A DNA stretch of 64,000 bases from Stenopsyche tienmushanensis (taxonomy: Eukaryota > Arthropoda > Insecta > Trichoptera > Stenopsychidae), in NCBI GenBank assembly GCA_008973525.1, contig WACJ01000516.1, positions 1,488,001-1,552,000 on the forward strand, given 5' to 3'. The notes beneath the pieces were generated by a model. The model saw nothing but the letters and a program-made list of their open reading frames with translations, ran no database searches and had not been told where the DNA came from. Position numbers and translations under genes: made by a program. Position 1 is the first letter of the stretch, and each line of letters opens with the position of its first letter. Shown piece by piece: positions 1-14,500 of the stretch.

Positions 1-259
1 GTACAGAATCGCTTCTTATATGTGCTTTCATAGTATCTTCAATCGATAGCGCCATAATGATATAAAATATTCAACAATAAGCATTTTTAATAGTGTGGAT
101 ATTCAACGATGGTTTCCGATTCCTCAGAACATCTTTAAATTTAATAGATTATCAATTTTCATTTTCGATATGGTATATACTGATTCTACTAAGATCTTCA
201 TTGTAGTTAAGTCATTAAAATTTGAATTAATTCTTATATCCATGACTTAATTCTAATAT

Positions 260-971
260 ACACGCATTTGTGCGGTAGATGCGTTCCGCGGAAAATCGCA
301 CAAAAAAGGCTATGACTTACATAGAAAAAGTGAAGATGCGTTCCATGGATTTTAAAAACCGCATAACTTTGAACCAGCTATATAAAATATTATATATCCA
401 AAATCGCACAAAAAAGTGAATAAAAAATTAGGAAAACAATAAGACAATTAAAAAAAAACATTTTTGGTGACATTTGAAGGACGTCTTGCATCATTGGTAA
501 AATTTAAAGGATGTCTGACATCTGGCATCTCAAATGCCAGACATCCACTAGAGAAATACTAATTATTTTCAATAATTTTTATTTATTTTCAATTAATAAT
601 AAAAATCACAAAATGGCAACTGTCCAAGTTATCGCGTCACAAAAATAGCTACAACTCCGTAAGTATTTGGAATTTTGGAAATTCCTTTGGAAAATATATT
701 TTTAAAAGTCGAAACATTGGAAAAATGCAAAAAACTAAATTAATTTTTTCAAAAATCTAAACCAGAATAAAGGACGTGGTCGTAATTCAGCAATAGCAGT
801 TGCAATATGATTTAAACAGTCCCAAATTATAATTTTTTCCAAATTTCGGTTGGTGTTGATGATTTTTTTATTATTTTATCCAAAATATCTCGATACGTAC
901 TCTTTATGAAATTAAAAAAAGGAAAATTGCTTTAAAAAAACTGCATAACTTAACAAAAAGAGGTTTGAGTA
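260..971. repeat. Tigger-type interspersed repeat, copy 1
   Basis: About 700 bp that aligns along its length with the complete copy at 24580-25381. Shared landmarks in order are the GATGCGTTCC box near the left end, the GATGCGTTCCATGGATTTT box, the pair of blocks reading 'ggacgtcttgcatcattggt' and 'gacatctggcatct', and the right end AAAAAGAGGTTTGAG. The left terminal repeat is damaged. It has no coding capacity, so it is a non-autonomous copy. Confidence 0.75.
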
Positions 972-1805
972 TAATTTTTAAATCCTTCAAGTTATTATAT
1001 AAAAAATAGCATTTCAAACTGATTGAAAAATTATCAAAGAGTATTTTTTCAAATATATGCAATTTTATGATTACTAAAAACCCCCAAAAACATTACTAAG
1101 CAATTCTTTGTAATGATGAGTATCAACATTGTACATAATGTCATAGAGTTCCCTTGACGATCGCCGTAATGATAATTGTCTTGTGGATAATCCACTTTGA
1201 TCAATTTGCTAAAACAATATATACTTCTATGTTAAATACAGCACATTATTGAATTGATAAGACGATAATTACATTGATTTTGTATCGAAATAAAATAAAT
1301 ATCGATTTTTTTTCTCGGAATTTACGCCATTCTATTGAAATTTTCTAAAACTTTCCATATTCAGCTGTTCAGCTGTTCTCAAAGAAATTCTTATCGAAAT
1401 TATAGATTTCATTAACCCATGATATTTAAGGTTTGTTAATTTGTGCAAAATATTAGTAATATTTATTATTTTAAAAATACAACATATTTAAAGGCTTATT
1501 GGCAAATATTATTTTTTTAGACTGTTGTGCTTTTTTTAAACATGATTCACCAAATATTGATCAAAGAAGAAGAATGCTAAACGATTTTTGATGGTCATTT
1601 GGATCTGAATTATGATCTGTTATTTGGAATCTCAAAGAAATATTGTTTTTGAGGGTTGTTTAAATGAAGGGTAAAATGGCTTTATAGGGTGATCGCGATT
1701 GACGATTTGACGATCGAATGTTAATTTTTAATTATCTTAACAGTTAACGTTCGTACGGAAACAATTTCTATGATGTAATATTTTATAGACGTGATCATTT
1801 TAGTC

Positions 1806-1925
1806 GGGCGAGTGTTGGCATATTGGTTTAGATTCTGGACTTTTATCATAAAAGGTTCGAGTTTAAATCCAGTTTGTGGAAGAAATATTCACCGTATTTG
1901 ATTTGATTTCCTGAATCTGGAAAAT
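1806..1925 (+). repeat. tRNA-like SINE head, copy 1
   Basis: The sequence has an A-box-like TGGCATATTGG and, about 45 bases on, a B-box-like GGTTCGAGTTTAAATCC, as in a degraded tRNA-derived SINE promoter. The same string of words (TTCTGG, TTTAAATCCAG, TGTGG/TGTGA, ATTCAC) recurs near 18424. It does not fold into a proper tRNA, so this is not a tRNA gene. Confidence 0.45.
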
Positions 1926-3061
1926 AAATAATGCTACTTTTTGCAAGCAAGCAACGAATTCGCAATAATACTAAAATTACCATTTAATTTTTTTTTTAAA
2001 AGTATAGTGATAATATCGCTACTCACTCATAGATTATCTCTCTGAGCGGTTCTCTTAACTTTTCAAAACTAGACTTCCTTCAAATTCATCATAAATTAAA
2101 TTTAATTTCATTCAATCTATAACTCTTCAAGGGCCGCAATTATTGATGTTGAATCGCTATGGTCGCTTTTGTAGGAGGTTCTTTATTATTTCTGTAATTA
2201 AGGTCCGATAAATTAATTAATTAGCCAATCGTTCAAGCGAAGGAGAATGAGCGGTTAGCAGAATAAACAGAATTTGCATCAATAATAGAATGTTCGATAT
2301 TTAAAAGTGCATTTTCCTAGAATCGATTTTAAAAAATGAAACGCCCACAAACCTATAATCATGTAGGCGATTTCCATGAAAATAAATAAAAATTATATAC
2401 GACGCAATGCTCTGAAAATTGCTCCACATTGCGAAAATCATGCAAGTCTAATTGATTCGTATCGTTTACTTGGATGAATCAAATCAATGTCAAATGTGGT
2501 CGTTTCATCATTTACAAGAGAAAAATCGTTAGTCATGCATATTTGATCCGGAAGTAGGTTGCGTGGTCAGGGAAGTAGAATGAGTCAATGTCGCATGACA
2601 TGTCGTGACGTTTTTAAGTGACCAACCTGACATTCACACTGAAAACATCAGTCAAATCATCGGCTTCCGACATAATGTTCCCTTACTTACTTAATCGATA
2701 ACAAGACATCGCTTTTTTACGAAATATCGTATAACCACTAATTAAATTTCAAGTGGACTCTCTAATTACCATCGTTTTAATGTCATTGTTTTTTTTAATA
2801 ATCAAAATTTAATATTCAGCCTTGTTAATTGAAGGCTGGTGTTTTCCTTCGAAGAAAATTCAATTTTGAAATCATGTTACGTATGAGCTTCATATGGGAT
2901 GATAAAAAAAATTATCATGCTCTCTTATCATGCCATTTTCATTAGACGTAGACGATCTGTTATGCACTCTCCTCTTTTTAGTTCATGAAACATAATTGTA
3001 CACGGACAAAGTGATCACTTTTAGGCCCAACATGGTAGAAACGTCTCTTAAACTCTTTTTT

Positions 3062-3968
3062 GGGCAGTAAATGCGTTCCGTGAAAAATTGCACAAAGAAG
3101 CTTTGACTTACATAGTAAAGAGAAGATGCGTTTCATGGATTTTAAAAATTGCATAAAAAAGTTAATAGAAAATCAGGAAAACAATAAAGAAATTAAAAAA
3201 TAACATTTTAAATATGTATGGCATCTGGCATCTCTAATGTCAGACATCCACTAGAGAAATAATAACGATTTTTGAGATTATTCAAAATCGTTTTCTTCTT
3301 CGTTAAAAATAGTATAGCGCACTGTCAATGTCATCATTGTTCTACGTAGATTTTCTCTTTCTAACAATATAGTTCTTAATTAGTAAAGATATTGCTATAG
3401 TCCCTACCTCAAATAAAAAAATCACAAAATGGCCATTTTTATAAACAAAAGTCATTTTTTGGCCATATTTTTGGACAGTTTTAATTATTTTAAAGCACTT
3501 AAAAATTAAATTTTGACATAAATATGGTAGGAACAATAAAAGGTTATATTAAAAAGATTTGTACTTAATTTGAAGCAAATTAGTTGATTAAAACTTAAGA
3601 TTATCATGTCAACCGTGTGTGAAAAAAGAAATTTCGAGAAAAACGCGTTTAAAGATTTCATTCTAGCTTAGTTACCCGTCACTAAAACAACTATACCTCC
3701 GTAAATAATTGGAATTTTGGAAATTTCTTTAGAGAATATATTTTAAAAAATTCTAAATTTTGAAAAAAAATCTGGAATAGAATACCTCCTTAAAGCATGG
3801 GGTTGTAATTTAGCGATAGGAGATGCATCATGATCTAAACATTGCATTTGTATTTTATTTTTTTTGTATTTGTAATTGTAATTTTTTTTTCAAATTTCGG
3901 TTAGTGTTAATGATTTATTTTCTATTTTATCCAAAATATCTCGATACGTGCTCTTTATGAAATTAAAA
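3062..3968. repeat. Tigger-type interspersed repeat, copy 2
   Basis: A more diverged copy of the repeat at 260-971 and 24580-25381. It keeps ATGCGTTCCGTG, the block around 3125-3150 (ATGCGTTTCATGGATTTTAA), the 'ccactagagaaat' block near 3249 and the 'atctcgatacgtgctcttta' block near its right end. An extra stretch inside makes it longer than copy 1. The right terminal repeat is lost. Confidence 0.65.
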
Positions 3969-5518
3969 AAATAAATAACACCGAAAGTATTGAAGAGTCA
4001 ATGACAGATCATTGAACTTTTTTTTACTGAATTTCAAGATTAATCTGTAACTACACTTGTTTAAGATGATTAGATTAATTTTTATGACTATTTTTATATT
4101 TATGATTATTTTTCAATGCAATTTAAAATAATTTTCTTAAACTTCATTGAACCTTTCTTATACGAAATAATTTCCTACATTGTCGATCACATTTTGCCAT
4201 ACTACCTAATCTACAATATATCCTTCTCGTAAAATCCAGTAGGTTTTGATTGAAAATAGTCTATAAAGGCGATTTTCAACCTTAGAATTTTTATCACATT
4301 TGAATAGTAAACCCACTTTTCACCATTAGTCCCTAAAACACGAATAAATAGCTTAAATAGTTTTTTTTAGCAATAGTCTGATGTAATTTATGCGTCGCAT
4401 AAATAAAATAGTTTTTGAGTGATATTTTTGATATCACTTATTTAAAGTTTATATTTTAAAGTACTATGCTCGTCAAACATCAACGTAGATTCATAACATA
4501 AATGCAGATTTATAGAGAAATCAAAGATTTAATATAATGATTTCCTGATCCCAGATATTTTTTCTCAAACTAGGATTTACTTTTTAATTTTTGGTAGATT
4601 AATCTATGAATGAGTAAAGTAATTATCAGTATTTTGAAGTTATATTTCAAGCATTGAAACAAGGCAATCACTTATAGGCGACCCTGTCTGATTTTATTAA
4701 GCCTCTTAATATTTACTTTTCAGAAAACAATAAATCAGGCTAAATCTGTATTTAAATATGAGATAAGATGAGATCAATCGAAGTAATATTTCCAATCTCC
4801 CAATTATTTTACACTCTAGATTTGAATTCCAACCCAATATACCAAGTTTAGTTCATACGCATATATAAATATTTATAACATGATTACACATTTATACATG
4901 ACTAATTTCATTACATTTGATTTCAATTTTAATCAAAAACATTTTTATTTATATTTATGATATTTTCTATTAAGTAAATAACTCCAAAATTAACATTATT
5001 AAAGATTTTACATTACAAAGCAATCAATTTTTAATATTAAGATACTTCCACTAAAAGAAGCAAAAAATAAGAAGGAACATCACAAGTGGGTGGTGCTTGG
5101 TTCCATACAATAAATTTAAAAATTCTACTGAAGAAAACTTAATAAATTTATTAAAATCAATTTTTATTAGGATTATAAATTTCATATTCCACTTCAATGC
5201 GGTTTAATAAATGTCTTTACAACTATACATATAACTGCTGAATACTTTACAATTTAATAAATATATTTAAGCTTTCAGAATGTAACAAACGTGTTTGTGT
5301 TAACGTTATAATCACGTAAAATGACGTGACGCTTCAACTGTGATTGATATTTATACCGTTTGCAGTACTATTTCAGGCAATTATGCAACTTTTCAAATTG
5401 GGATAGATAATGTTAGCCATGAATGATGATGACGTATCTAATTATCATTTCAATCATTTTCTCACAGTCGATATACTCAATAAATCGATGAATTAAGTTT
5501 ATTTTTTATTTTATGTAG

Positions 5519-8500
5519 ATATGCAAGATTTTGGCTCGCTTTCGAGTAAAACAGTCACTGAAGTCCTGATGCTGGAAATGAAAATGGCTCCTGCTGCCAA
5601 GACCTACTTAGTCTCCGGGTATCCCAGATCGATGAGAGACGTTGCGGAATATTCTGATAAGGTATTTATGCCGTTTTTATCCTTAAATCGATCCAAAGAC
5701 CATTAATATATGGCGCATTTAAGATTGAAAATGCGTCATCCTTCGCCGAGATTAAACAATATTTAATATACACAAAGTTTTTCTGCATTTTCCATTTCGC
5801 CGAAAAATAATTTATCAAAGTTGAAGTATTGAGGTTATCTGAACAAAGGCTCTCGTAAAGGGCCAAAGGGTCTAATTTGATGCGTTTTCTACGACTCAAT
5901 AGGTAACACCTTGTGCCAAGACAGGGGTGTGAAACATAATTTTTTCCCCATTTAGAAACTACGCAAAAATACTATTTTTGCATTTTGAAGCGTGTGTGAT
6001 TAAAAAATTGCTCATAAGCAATTAAATGATGTAGGGCTCCTAAAAATTGGTTTTATTGGCGTTTTATTAGATGCCAATGGGTGACCTAGTACCGATTTTT
6101 TTAACGTAAAAAAGCTCATCAAAGAAGTGTTTGTTGATGATTTTCCATGAAAAAAATATCCAATGAAGGGTGGCAATTCATAGTAAACACGTTTTAAAAG
6201 TCAGCAGAAACGCAAAGCGGGTGGTTTTGTCATTGAAGTCTATATTTTGCCAACAATTTTGTAAACATGTCCCGTGGTTCATATTCAGACATAACGTTTT
6301 TGCTGCGCGTTTTCCTCACCTTGTTATTATTTGCTCTTTATGTGGAATGTCTAGTCATTATATTGCATCCAATTTGCGATGAAAATATGATGAAAATTAT
6401 ATTTCCACGCCATCATAAAACTATACTATATGCTACATATATGACCAATATGCAATGAAACGTAGATATGAAACTGATGCTTGTTAAAATACTTAAGGTT
6501 GCCCCACATAAAATTTATTCGTTATGTTCGTGAACCCAAAATTATCGGGATATTAAGGTCAGTACTTTAAAGAGGACTAAAACACTTTTATTATTAGGAA
6601 TAAGCGACAATTCCAATTTAATTAATGCCCGAGGACATCTTTATTCATAGAAGCCATGAATTATTCAGCGTATGGAATGCTGCAGAAATGTATTTTGTGT
6701 ATTGATTTATAGAATTATTACGTTTTTTTTTAAATTTATATGCAATGGTGATAATTTATATGCAATATATTTTATTATTTATCAATGGCAAAGTGCACTG
6801 GGAATAATTTAGAAACACCAATTTTTTCGCTATAAAATTTTCAAATAAAATGTTTGCCGAAGTACTTAAAATGTCAATGCCCATCGAATGCCAAAATTTA
6901 TTAAATTTCAGTCATCCTTGTCCGTTGTCCGTTATGTCCGTTATTTCCTGACCTCAAATTATTTTATAAAGCAATACATCATGTAAATTTTACCGGAAAT
7001 CTTTTGCATACAACTGTGCTAATTTTTTTTTGAGAAAATTTATGATTAAATGCATCACTTATAATTTTCCAATGGACCACTTTTGATGCATATCACGTTG
7101 ATACGTACTATTTTTTAATACATTTAATTAATGAATTTCTTACAATAACGCAATGCATCACATCTATGACATATTATGGACATTTTCAGACTCGATTATT
7201 GATTTTTCTAAATTTAATAGTTCTTCTGGATGAATTTCCAACCAAGTAAATTGTTAGTGTTTTAATTTCATACGCTGACAAAATGTGATCCCAGGTAACA
7301 CAGATTAAAAATATCAACATAGATTTTTAAAAAAGGCGACCAAACAAGTGGAACGTAAGGGTACAAAAAGAAAGAACTCTGTATGAAGTGTTTCGAAAAC
7401 CGAACAGCTTACTAATAAATTAATATAAGATTTATAAGATTTATCTAATTATTATGGCTTAGCTATCCGCCTATATCCTGATTCAATAGGAAATTTGAGA
7501 AATGCTATTTGAACCACATATTTTCACAAAATTTCGACTGATGAAGCCCTTCAGAATTCACACTGTTCGGAAGGCGCAGATTCTTGATGCGAATTGCAAA
7601 AACATGCAACTACAAGATCGTTATATTTGTACAAGCAACATCCCTCTCTCACCGAAGAAGTTCAGCAAATCTTAAGAGCCATTTATGAGGAATTAACGTT
7701 TGATGATTTATTGGAAAGATGCCTTGGCTCGAAGATACGCAATTAAGAACGTATACGCCTTGCCAACCGTCGAGGCTCCGAATCTTCTAAATAAGCTAGA
7801 ACAGCTCGCAAATATGCCAGATTAGCCAAAAACGAAGAGCCTGAAATAGCTGAAGATTTTTTTATGAAGTTGGAATTGCTGATTAGTAGTATACTTCCTT
7901 TTTCAACATATTTTTAGTACTTAAACTTTAAACGCGTTTTTCTCGAAACGACATTTTTGCATGTGGCGTCGGAAGAAATTTGTAAAACAAAATCACCGAT
8001 AAGTATGAAATTTTACGAGCTTATTGTACATACGTATGGCTATAGCAATTCGCAAAATCAGGTCAAAATATTAATTTTATCTTACGTTTTGCGTTAAAAA
8101 AAAACCCCCAAAAAAGTGTATTTTTCCAAAAAAATTTCAAATCAACACCATTTTGTTACTTTCAAATAAAAAGTATGAATTGAGTGTTATATAATAGCGA
8201 CACTTGCACAAGTTAAGAATATTTTTAACTTTTTATTTCAGGTAAGCCTGAATGAAAAAACTGAACAATATGCCATTTTGCCATAATAAATCTCAAAAAA
8301 ACTCCATTATACGATGTATTTACTGTGAAATAAATTGTAATTATAAATTGCCTATATTTTGGGCCGTTAAAGCAAGATGGCCCTTAATGGGTACCTACGC
8401 GTCTTGGAAACAATACAGAAATACAAACAAAATTCATCCTTGAATACACAGTTTCGCTCTTACATTGAGTCTTTGTTACAAAGAAGCTATTGTCGAATAG

Positions 8501-11500
8501 CGAGTAGTATCCAACTTTGGTTGACATCTGCCACATTCGAAGCTAAGCAGAAAGGTTCACGTCCAAGTCATGTTGACATGACGTGTTTTCGATCGAATCG
8601 ATTTATTCATTGTACGAACGTTATTTTGTTTTTCATTGATATCGGACAGGTCTCAACCCTTTCCACTTTCGACCATTTCCACCCGCCTCCACCTTCGTCG
8701 ATATCATCACACCACTACATGTTGACGGTCACGCTAATCTAATGAAAATTATCTATCATACAACAATCGCCGTTCGTTATATTCGATTTGAATATGTGCG
8801 CTGGAATTTTGGAGATGGTCGGCGGTATTGTTTTAAATGTCTATTTCGTGTCCATTAGATACAAGTCGTCAACGGAGTTATCCTCGTCAATTGGAGACAG
8901 AAGGTTCTGGAGAGACAGATCGAGTATGGCGCCAGACTGGGCCATGTGGTGCTGAGTCTCGCAAGAATGGAGTTGAACAATTTCTACAAGAATGTAATGC
9001 CTGTCGCTGACTACTTTGACCAGAGCAACATGCTTATGGTGGTAAGTCCATTAGTGTTTGTCTAATTACTACTTTTTATTTTTGGTCTTCATTATTTCAG
9101 TTGTACGTCGTGTAAAACAAACATGTTAAATTATGATAGCATGGCTTCCACTAATCAATAATTGTTATGGAGAGATATTGTGCTTGGCGTAACGTACTTT
9201 AATTACTTTAGCGGAAATTTTTACAGTACATGTGATCGTACCCCCATATAGCGTATTTGATGAAAATTTAATTTTCTTAGAACTTGAAATGGAGTAACAT
9301 TACAGTTGTGTCATAATCAACCTGCCGAGTCCATCACATTTTTTAAAAATATTATAAAATATTTCATCTCAATATTTAACCCCAGGGTTGCGTCATTATA
9401 CTATTTTCAGCATAAATTTATTAAAAAATGTTCCTAAATTTGATTATTGAAACAGTGATTTTAGTTCATGCATATTATAATAGTAATAGGTGATGGATTC
9501 AAATTTATTGCAAACAAATATTAACACATTATAGGCTGCTGTGCTTCACAAAAAATTTCACCTGGAGTTCGCACGAGCTTCCAAAAATTCGCAAAATAAT
9601 ATTTTCTTGTAAAATTCTAAAACCAATAAACAGCGTTTTCACAAGAAATTATTGCATAGATACATATAAAATATAATGATAGTGTTCAAGCTGTGATTTA
9701 CGTATCAATGGTCATCAATGGATCCTTAAAAGGAGTTATAAACTTTTATATTTGCATACAGTTAAAATTTCTTATTTGAAGTTGAATTTAAAATCTAATT
9801 GACAGGATAGTTTAAAACTGAATCCTTTTTAATAATCATACATAATAGGGATGAAATATTTGTTTAAAAATATCACCGTTCTATGAGTGGATACTTAACC
9901 CCTTAAGTGGATATGACGTATATATCCGTCAAGACCAAAGTCCTTGCAAAGTGGGTATGACGGATATATCCGCACTGTGAAAGTTAAGCAAACCTCAATA
10001 GAATATGACGAATATGTCCGATTGCAGTGTTGTATGCTTTAAATGTAAGAATGATTCATCTCAGAAACTGATTTGTTCGAACTTGATGACATACTATTTT
10101 CGTATACTAGATATGACGTACGTATCTGCTAGCGCTGAAAAGATCGTTTCACTACGGGTGACACTTTTAACAGTGATACGAAACGTTGAAGGGGTTAATT
10201 GAAGTTATCATCGATTAATTTAAGAAATATTGCGCACATAACTAATAATATGGGTCGGCATGAAAATTAGATTTTGTGGGAAATATGAATGATCCAGAGT
10301 TCAAAATATTCACGAATTTTCCAGTACATACATCATCAGCAATTAGGATATTTAGAATTTAATATCTCAAATTTTCGGTCAAAATGGAACATGAACCCAG
10401 TAAGCGAGTTCACATGGCTTAATTTTCAAGTAATTGTAAAATTTCTAGAAACCGTTTATCTGTAAATATGATATCCCCAAGGAAAAAAGTTTTCTCCATA
10501 TTGTAATATAATTGAATAAATTGCCGAATTATTAGTGTGACTCGATCCACCAAAGTATCGACGAGGGCCATTAACCACTTATCATAAAAATAAGCAATAC
10601 ATCCTTGAGGGTGGTCGAAATCCCAAAATTAACGGAGCAATTTTAACATTTCTTATTCATATATAGATTAGCTTACAATTTGGGGGTCGCATGTAAAAGC
10701 CTTCGAAATGATTCGACTCGACATTGAAGCAGTCGTATTTGTCTTCTAATCGAGCATTTTATGAGAATTAATCGCTTATAAAATGTCAACACCGGATGTA
10801 AACATTCTTCACTACGTCGATTAGGGACGAAAAATTTTGTGCGTGACTTAAAGGAGCGTCTTATTTTTTTTGCCTTGAGTGGACTTCCATTATCATTTTT
10901 TGTAGAAAATGTTTAAAGCCTCCTCGAGCTTCTGATGAATATAAATCAGCATGACACTGTATTTAGAAGCGACCCAAGGTCTAATTGTAAACTACTGTGT
11001 TGGCAAAAATAGTTTTTAACAACTTCTTCGGTTATAAAAAGTGTCTTGCATGAATTTTTGATTGGTAAGCCTGTGGCACTCGAAGTCATTTGTCGAGTAC
11101 AGTAAACAATGAAGGTGATTCTAGAAGTCCCTTTTCCCCAGAACCAACCGGTCGATATTCTGATCGATGCATTTTGTATGAAGCAAAAGGCAAAAACCTT
11201 GAATAATTAACATACTAAAATTATAGGGTGTGTGTATCGATAATAAGCGTCTAAGAAGCGAAACGAAAACGAACAATTACTATTTCACGAGACATAGTTA
11301 CTTTGTAAATGTCGCAATGCCCGAACGAATCATTAATTTTGTATAGCAGTATGATGTCGCAGTGGATTTTTTCAGGATGCAATTTGTTGAAGAAAATGTT
11401 AAATTGTAAATATTATACTTGGGAATCTTCAATATCCATTCACAATAAAGAGTCTTATCCATATCATCTCCACCTTTTGGTCCAAAATGGTCCAAATTGG

Positions 11501-14500
11501 CCCTACTAGAACATTTTTTGACGAGGAATGGATGAGTAAGCTCGCATATATGGCAGACATATTTGGTCTACTTAATGATATTAATCTTTCTCTCCAGGGG
11601 TTTTGTACAATTTTTTTTAAACTGAGAAATAAGGTCTAGTTTAAATAGAAATAGTTTAGTTTAAAATGTTCTCTAGGTTTATACTCTTTCCATATTTTCA
11701 AGGATTATCTGAAAAATGAACCCGATTTTGTCTTTAAAAACCAAAAAAGCGATCAAAAACCCTTTTTTTACTAACTTTTTAGGTAATAAAAATCATATAA
11801 ACAAGACTCGCGTAAATCTTCAAAAAAACTCCATATATATCATTTTTTTCAGTTGCATCATTTTGCATTTGGCTCTGTGTATCATATTATTAATGATTCA
11901 AATAGTATTATAAAATAAAACTACGAAACGCAATAATGAAGCTAAAAATAGAGTCGCCACCAATCATTTGGAGCAGTGAGTGATCTTATTAAACCAAGGA
12001 CTTATTTAGATCATGATTAAAATGCAATGACTATGAAATGTACCTGTTTGTTTTTGGATCGGTACATGAAAAACAATACACTATTACATAATGAAAAAAT
12101 AGTTATAAAATATATCGATAACAATTTATCGAAGCGACTTAGAACATATCCCGAAAAAATGAAGATTTTTCTCAGTGTATATTTAATTTCGAAATAGCAT
12201 GACTCCATATAATTAGAATTATGTGAACAGGGTCTTTAAGACTTATTAAGTATAGTATTTCGAAGAATAAGGTGTCTAATAAAATAGCAGAGTGTGGAGA
12301 CATTCGTGCAGCATGCGACGTATCCATTAACAGATTCAACGCCATAATCAAATAATAAATTAAGATCCATATAAATATTTTTTAATATGTTTCTAAAATT
12401 TGATGTTATATTACTGAAAATTTTCAAAGCTTTGAGTATAAAATAGGATTTTAGAAAGCCCTATATCATAAATTTTACTTAAGATTCTTGATTAATTTTA
12501 TTTTGGGTTAAAGACAAATTTAAGCATAAATGTCGAGAATAGAGAAATTCGCTGTGGCAATAAAATTTATAAGCTTAGTTTGTCACGCTTTTCTATTTTA
12601 AAAGCTATCGTGTGTATTTTCTGTTAAATTCGATCATTCTTCTTATGGTCAAATTTAGCAATGGACTATCATATAAAATTTTGCTATGGAATATATATGC
12701 TCCCGAAATATATTTGTGACATTTAGAAATTAAATTTAAAATTGTTTCTTATAGATCCTAATACTAAGTATTGATATAGTGAGCAAATTGCTAGATTCTT
12801 ATTTTAAAATTTTAGGAGATGAAAAGTATTAGCATTTCCATTCGATCATCTAAAATCAGATTTAATTTACGTTGATTGCCTTTGCCTAATGTTGGATATG
12901 ATATCTTAAGAAGAACGATTGAATATTTTATCAATATCAATGTGCTCTCTAGTTTAATACTGTATGGCTGCATTTATGTATGAAAATATAAATATATTTC
13001 AAGTTATTTGCTCATTTTTCCTAAATAAAATATTTCATATAGAAAGATACATTACATATATTAGTGAATTTTTAGCAATACCCTTTTTATTACCAACATT
13101 TTTGACATAGTTTTTCTCAGCGTATATATGTTTTACAAAATGTGATCGTCAGCCACATATGTGGATTTAAGTTGAATATGTTAGAAAGATATCTGGTATT
13201 ATAAATTAAATCGTAAATATACTTTGCCTTTAGTTCATACTTGTCTGGCTTTAATAGGCCCCAACGCCTACGACAACGAAAGAGTTGTTCGTCACCTGTC
13301 AGGGTCGAACCGAGAATATATAATTTCCTGAAATTATATAATTTCTTGAAAAATCATAATAACAAATTTAATCAATACATTTAAATTTAGAATCTTTCCA
13401 TTGAATGCATTTCAGCAGACTGAGTGCTAAACAAATATTTTATGGCCGTAGGTAAATGGCGAAAGAAATCCAGGAGAAGTATACAAAGACTTCAGATCGG
13501 CAGTGTTGAGAGTATTAGGCACCCAAGAAAATTTATCGGCTGCAGCTAACGGCGTAACCGGAGCTGGAGCTGATGGGATCCCAGGTGAAATAGTCGGAAT
13601 TGAACCAGCACCATCCAATCCGACGATATCACCCCCTAATATTATACCTAGGGTAGAACCGCAAGTATGATATTAAAATTATTTAAAGTGAATTATGATT
13701 GTAATTTGAACGTGTAAACATAATGACTTTTGATTTATAGCAGCAAGTTGTACAAGCTGATGTAATAACGGTGAAAGCATCTGATATGGATCCGAGTTAT
13801 CATTCTCCTATCAAGACTGGTCCTCCACCAACACTTTGGGTGATCGGTGGACCGGGCAGTAATAAAGCTGCCCTCTGCCAAAAAGCTGTCGGCCAATTGC
13901 CTGGATGGGTGCATTTCAGGTATTTTTGATAATTTTGTTGATTTTATCTGTTATATTGTATATTTATCATAGACTCCTCGTATAATACAGTTTCGATTAA
14001 ACATACTTGGTGATGGTTTGAAAATTTTAAGAAGCTATAAAATAGAAAAGTCCAAGGAGAAATTGCGTTGATCGATATAGAGTTTACTAATACCAAAATA
14101 AGATAAGGCTTAGAATTGATTAATAAATTATACCATTTTTAAGACAGATTTAAATTGCATAATATTTTTATCAAAACATAAACCGTGTTATAAGAGGACT
14201 AAGATACATTGTAAATGTAGAATTTCCGATTGAATTTTAACTGCATTCAAAAGGTCGATGCGCAATGCATACGTATTTTTTGCAAAAACGGAGTATATTA
14301 TTTTGCATATCGTATGATATTTCATTGTGAGAATGCATAAAATATGACTTCTATCGACATACTTCCTCCATAATAGTCTTCGTTATTGAAAGTGGATCGA
14401 TTATAACGGAAGAAACTTTACTCCGCGTTATAAAAACGTATTTGAATAAATTATACATTTTTGTGTTCGATATCTCATACATTAAACATGACTTATTTGA

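Larger units (their letters stand above)
1..5518. other. Non-coding flank or intron upstream of the first visible AK5-like exon
   Basis: No convincing coding exon is visible on either strand. The missing 5' exons of the AK5-like gene, including the P-loop of its first kinase domain, were looked for here and not found, so they probably lie upstream of the window. The stretch is very AT-rich. It holds two copies of a Tigger-type repeat and one tRNA-like SINE, listed separately. Confidence 0.6.

Noticed and set aside
1806..1880. Possible tRNA gene
   Set aside because: A- and B-box words are present, but acceptor and anticodon stems do not pair. Treated as a SINE.
8377..8742. 121-codon open frame inside the AK5-like intron
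   Set aside because: No domain, signal peptide or splice context. It has a Pro/Ser-rich chance tail, and the strand and frame offer no family resemblance.
14160..14450. Possible Tigger MITE in an AK5-like intron
   Set aside because: Only a short word resembles the end of the 26-kb relic. No paired terminus or TA duplication could be shown.
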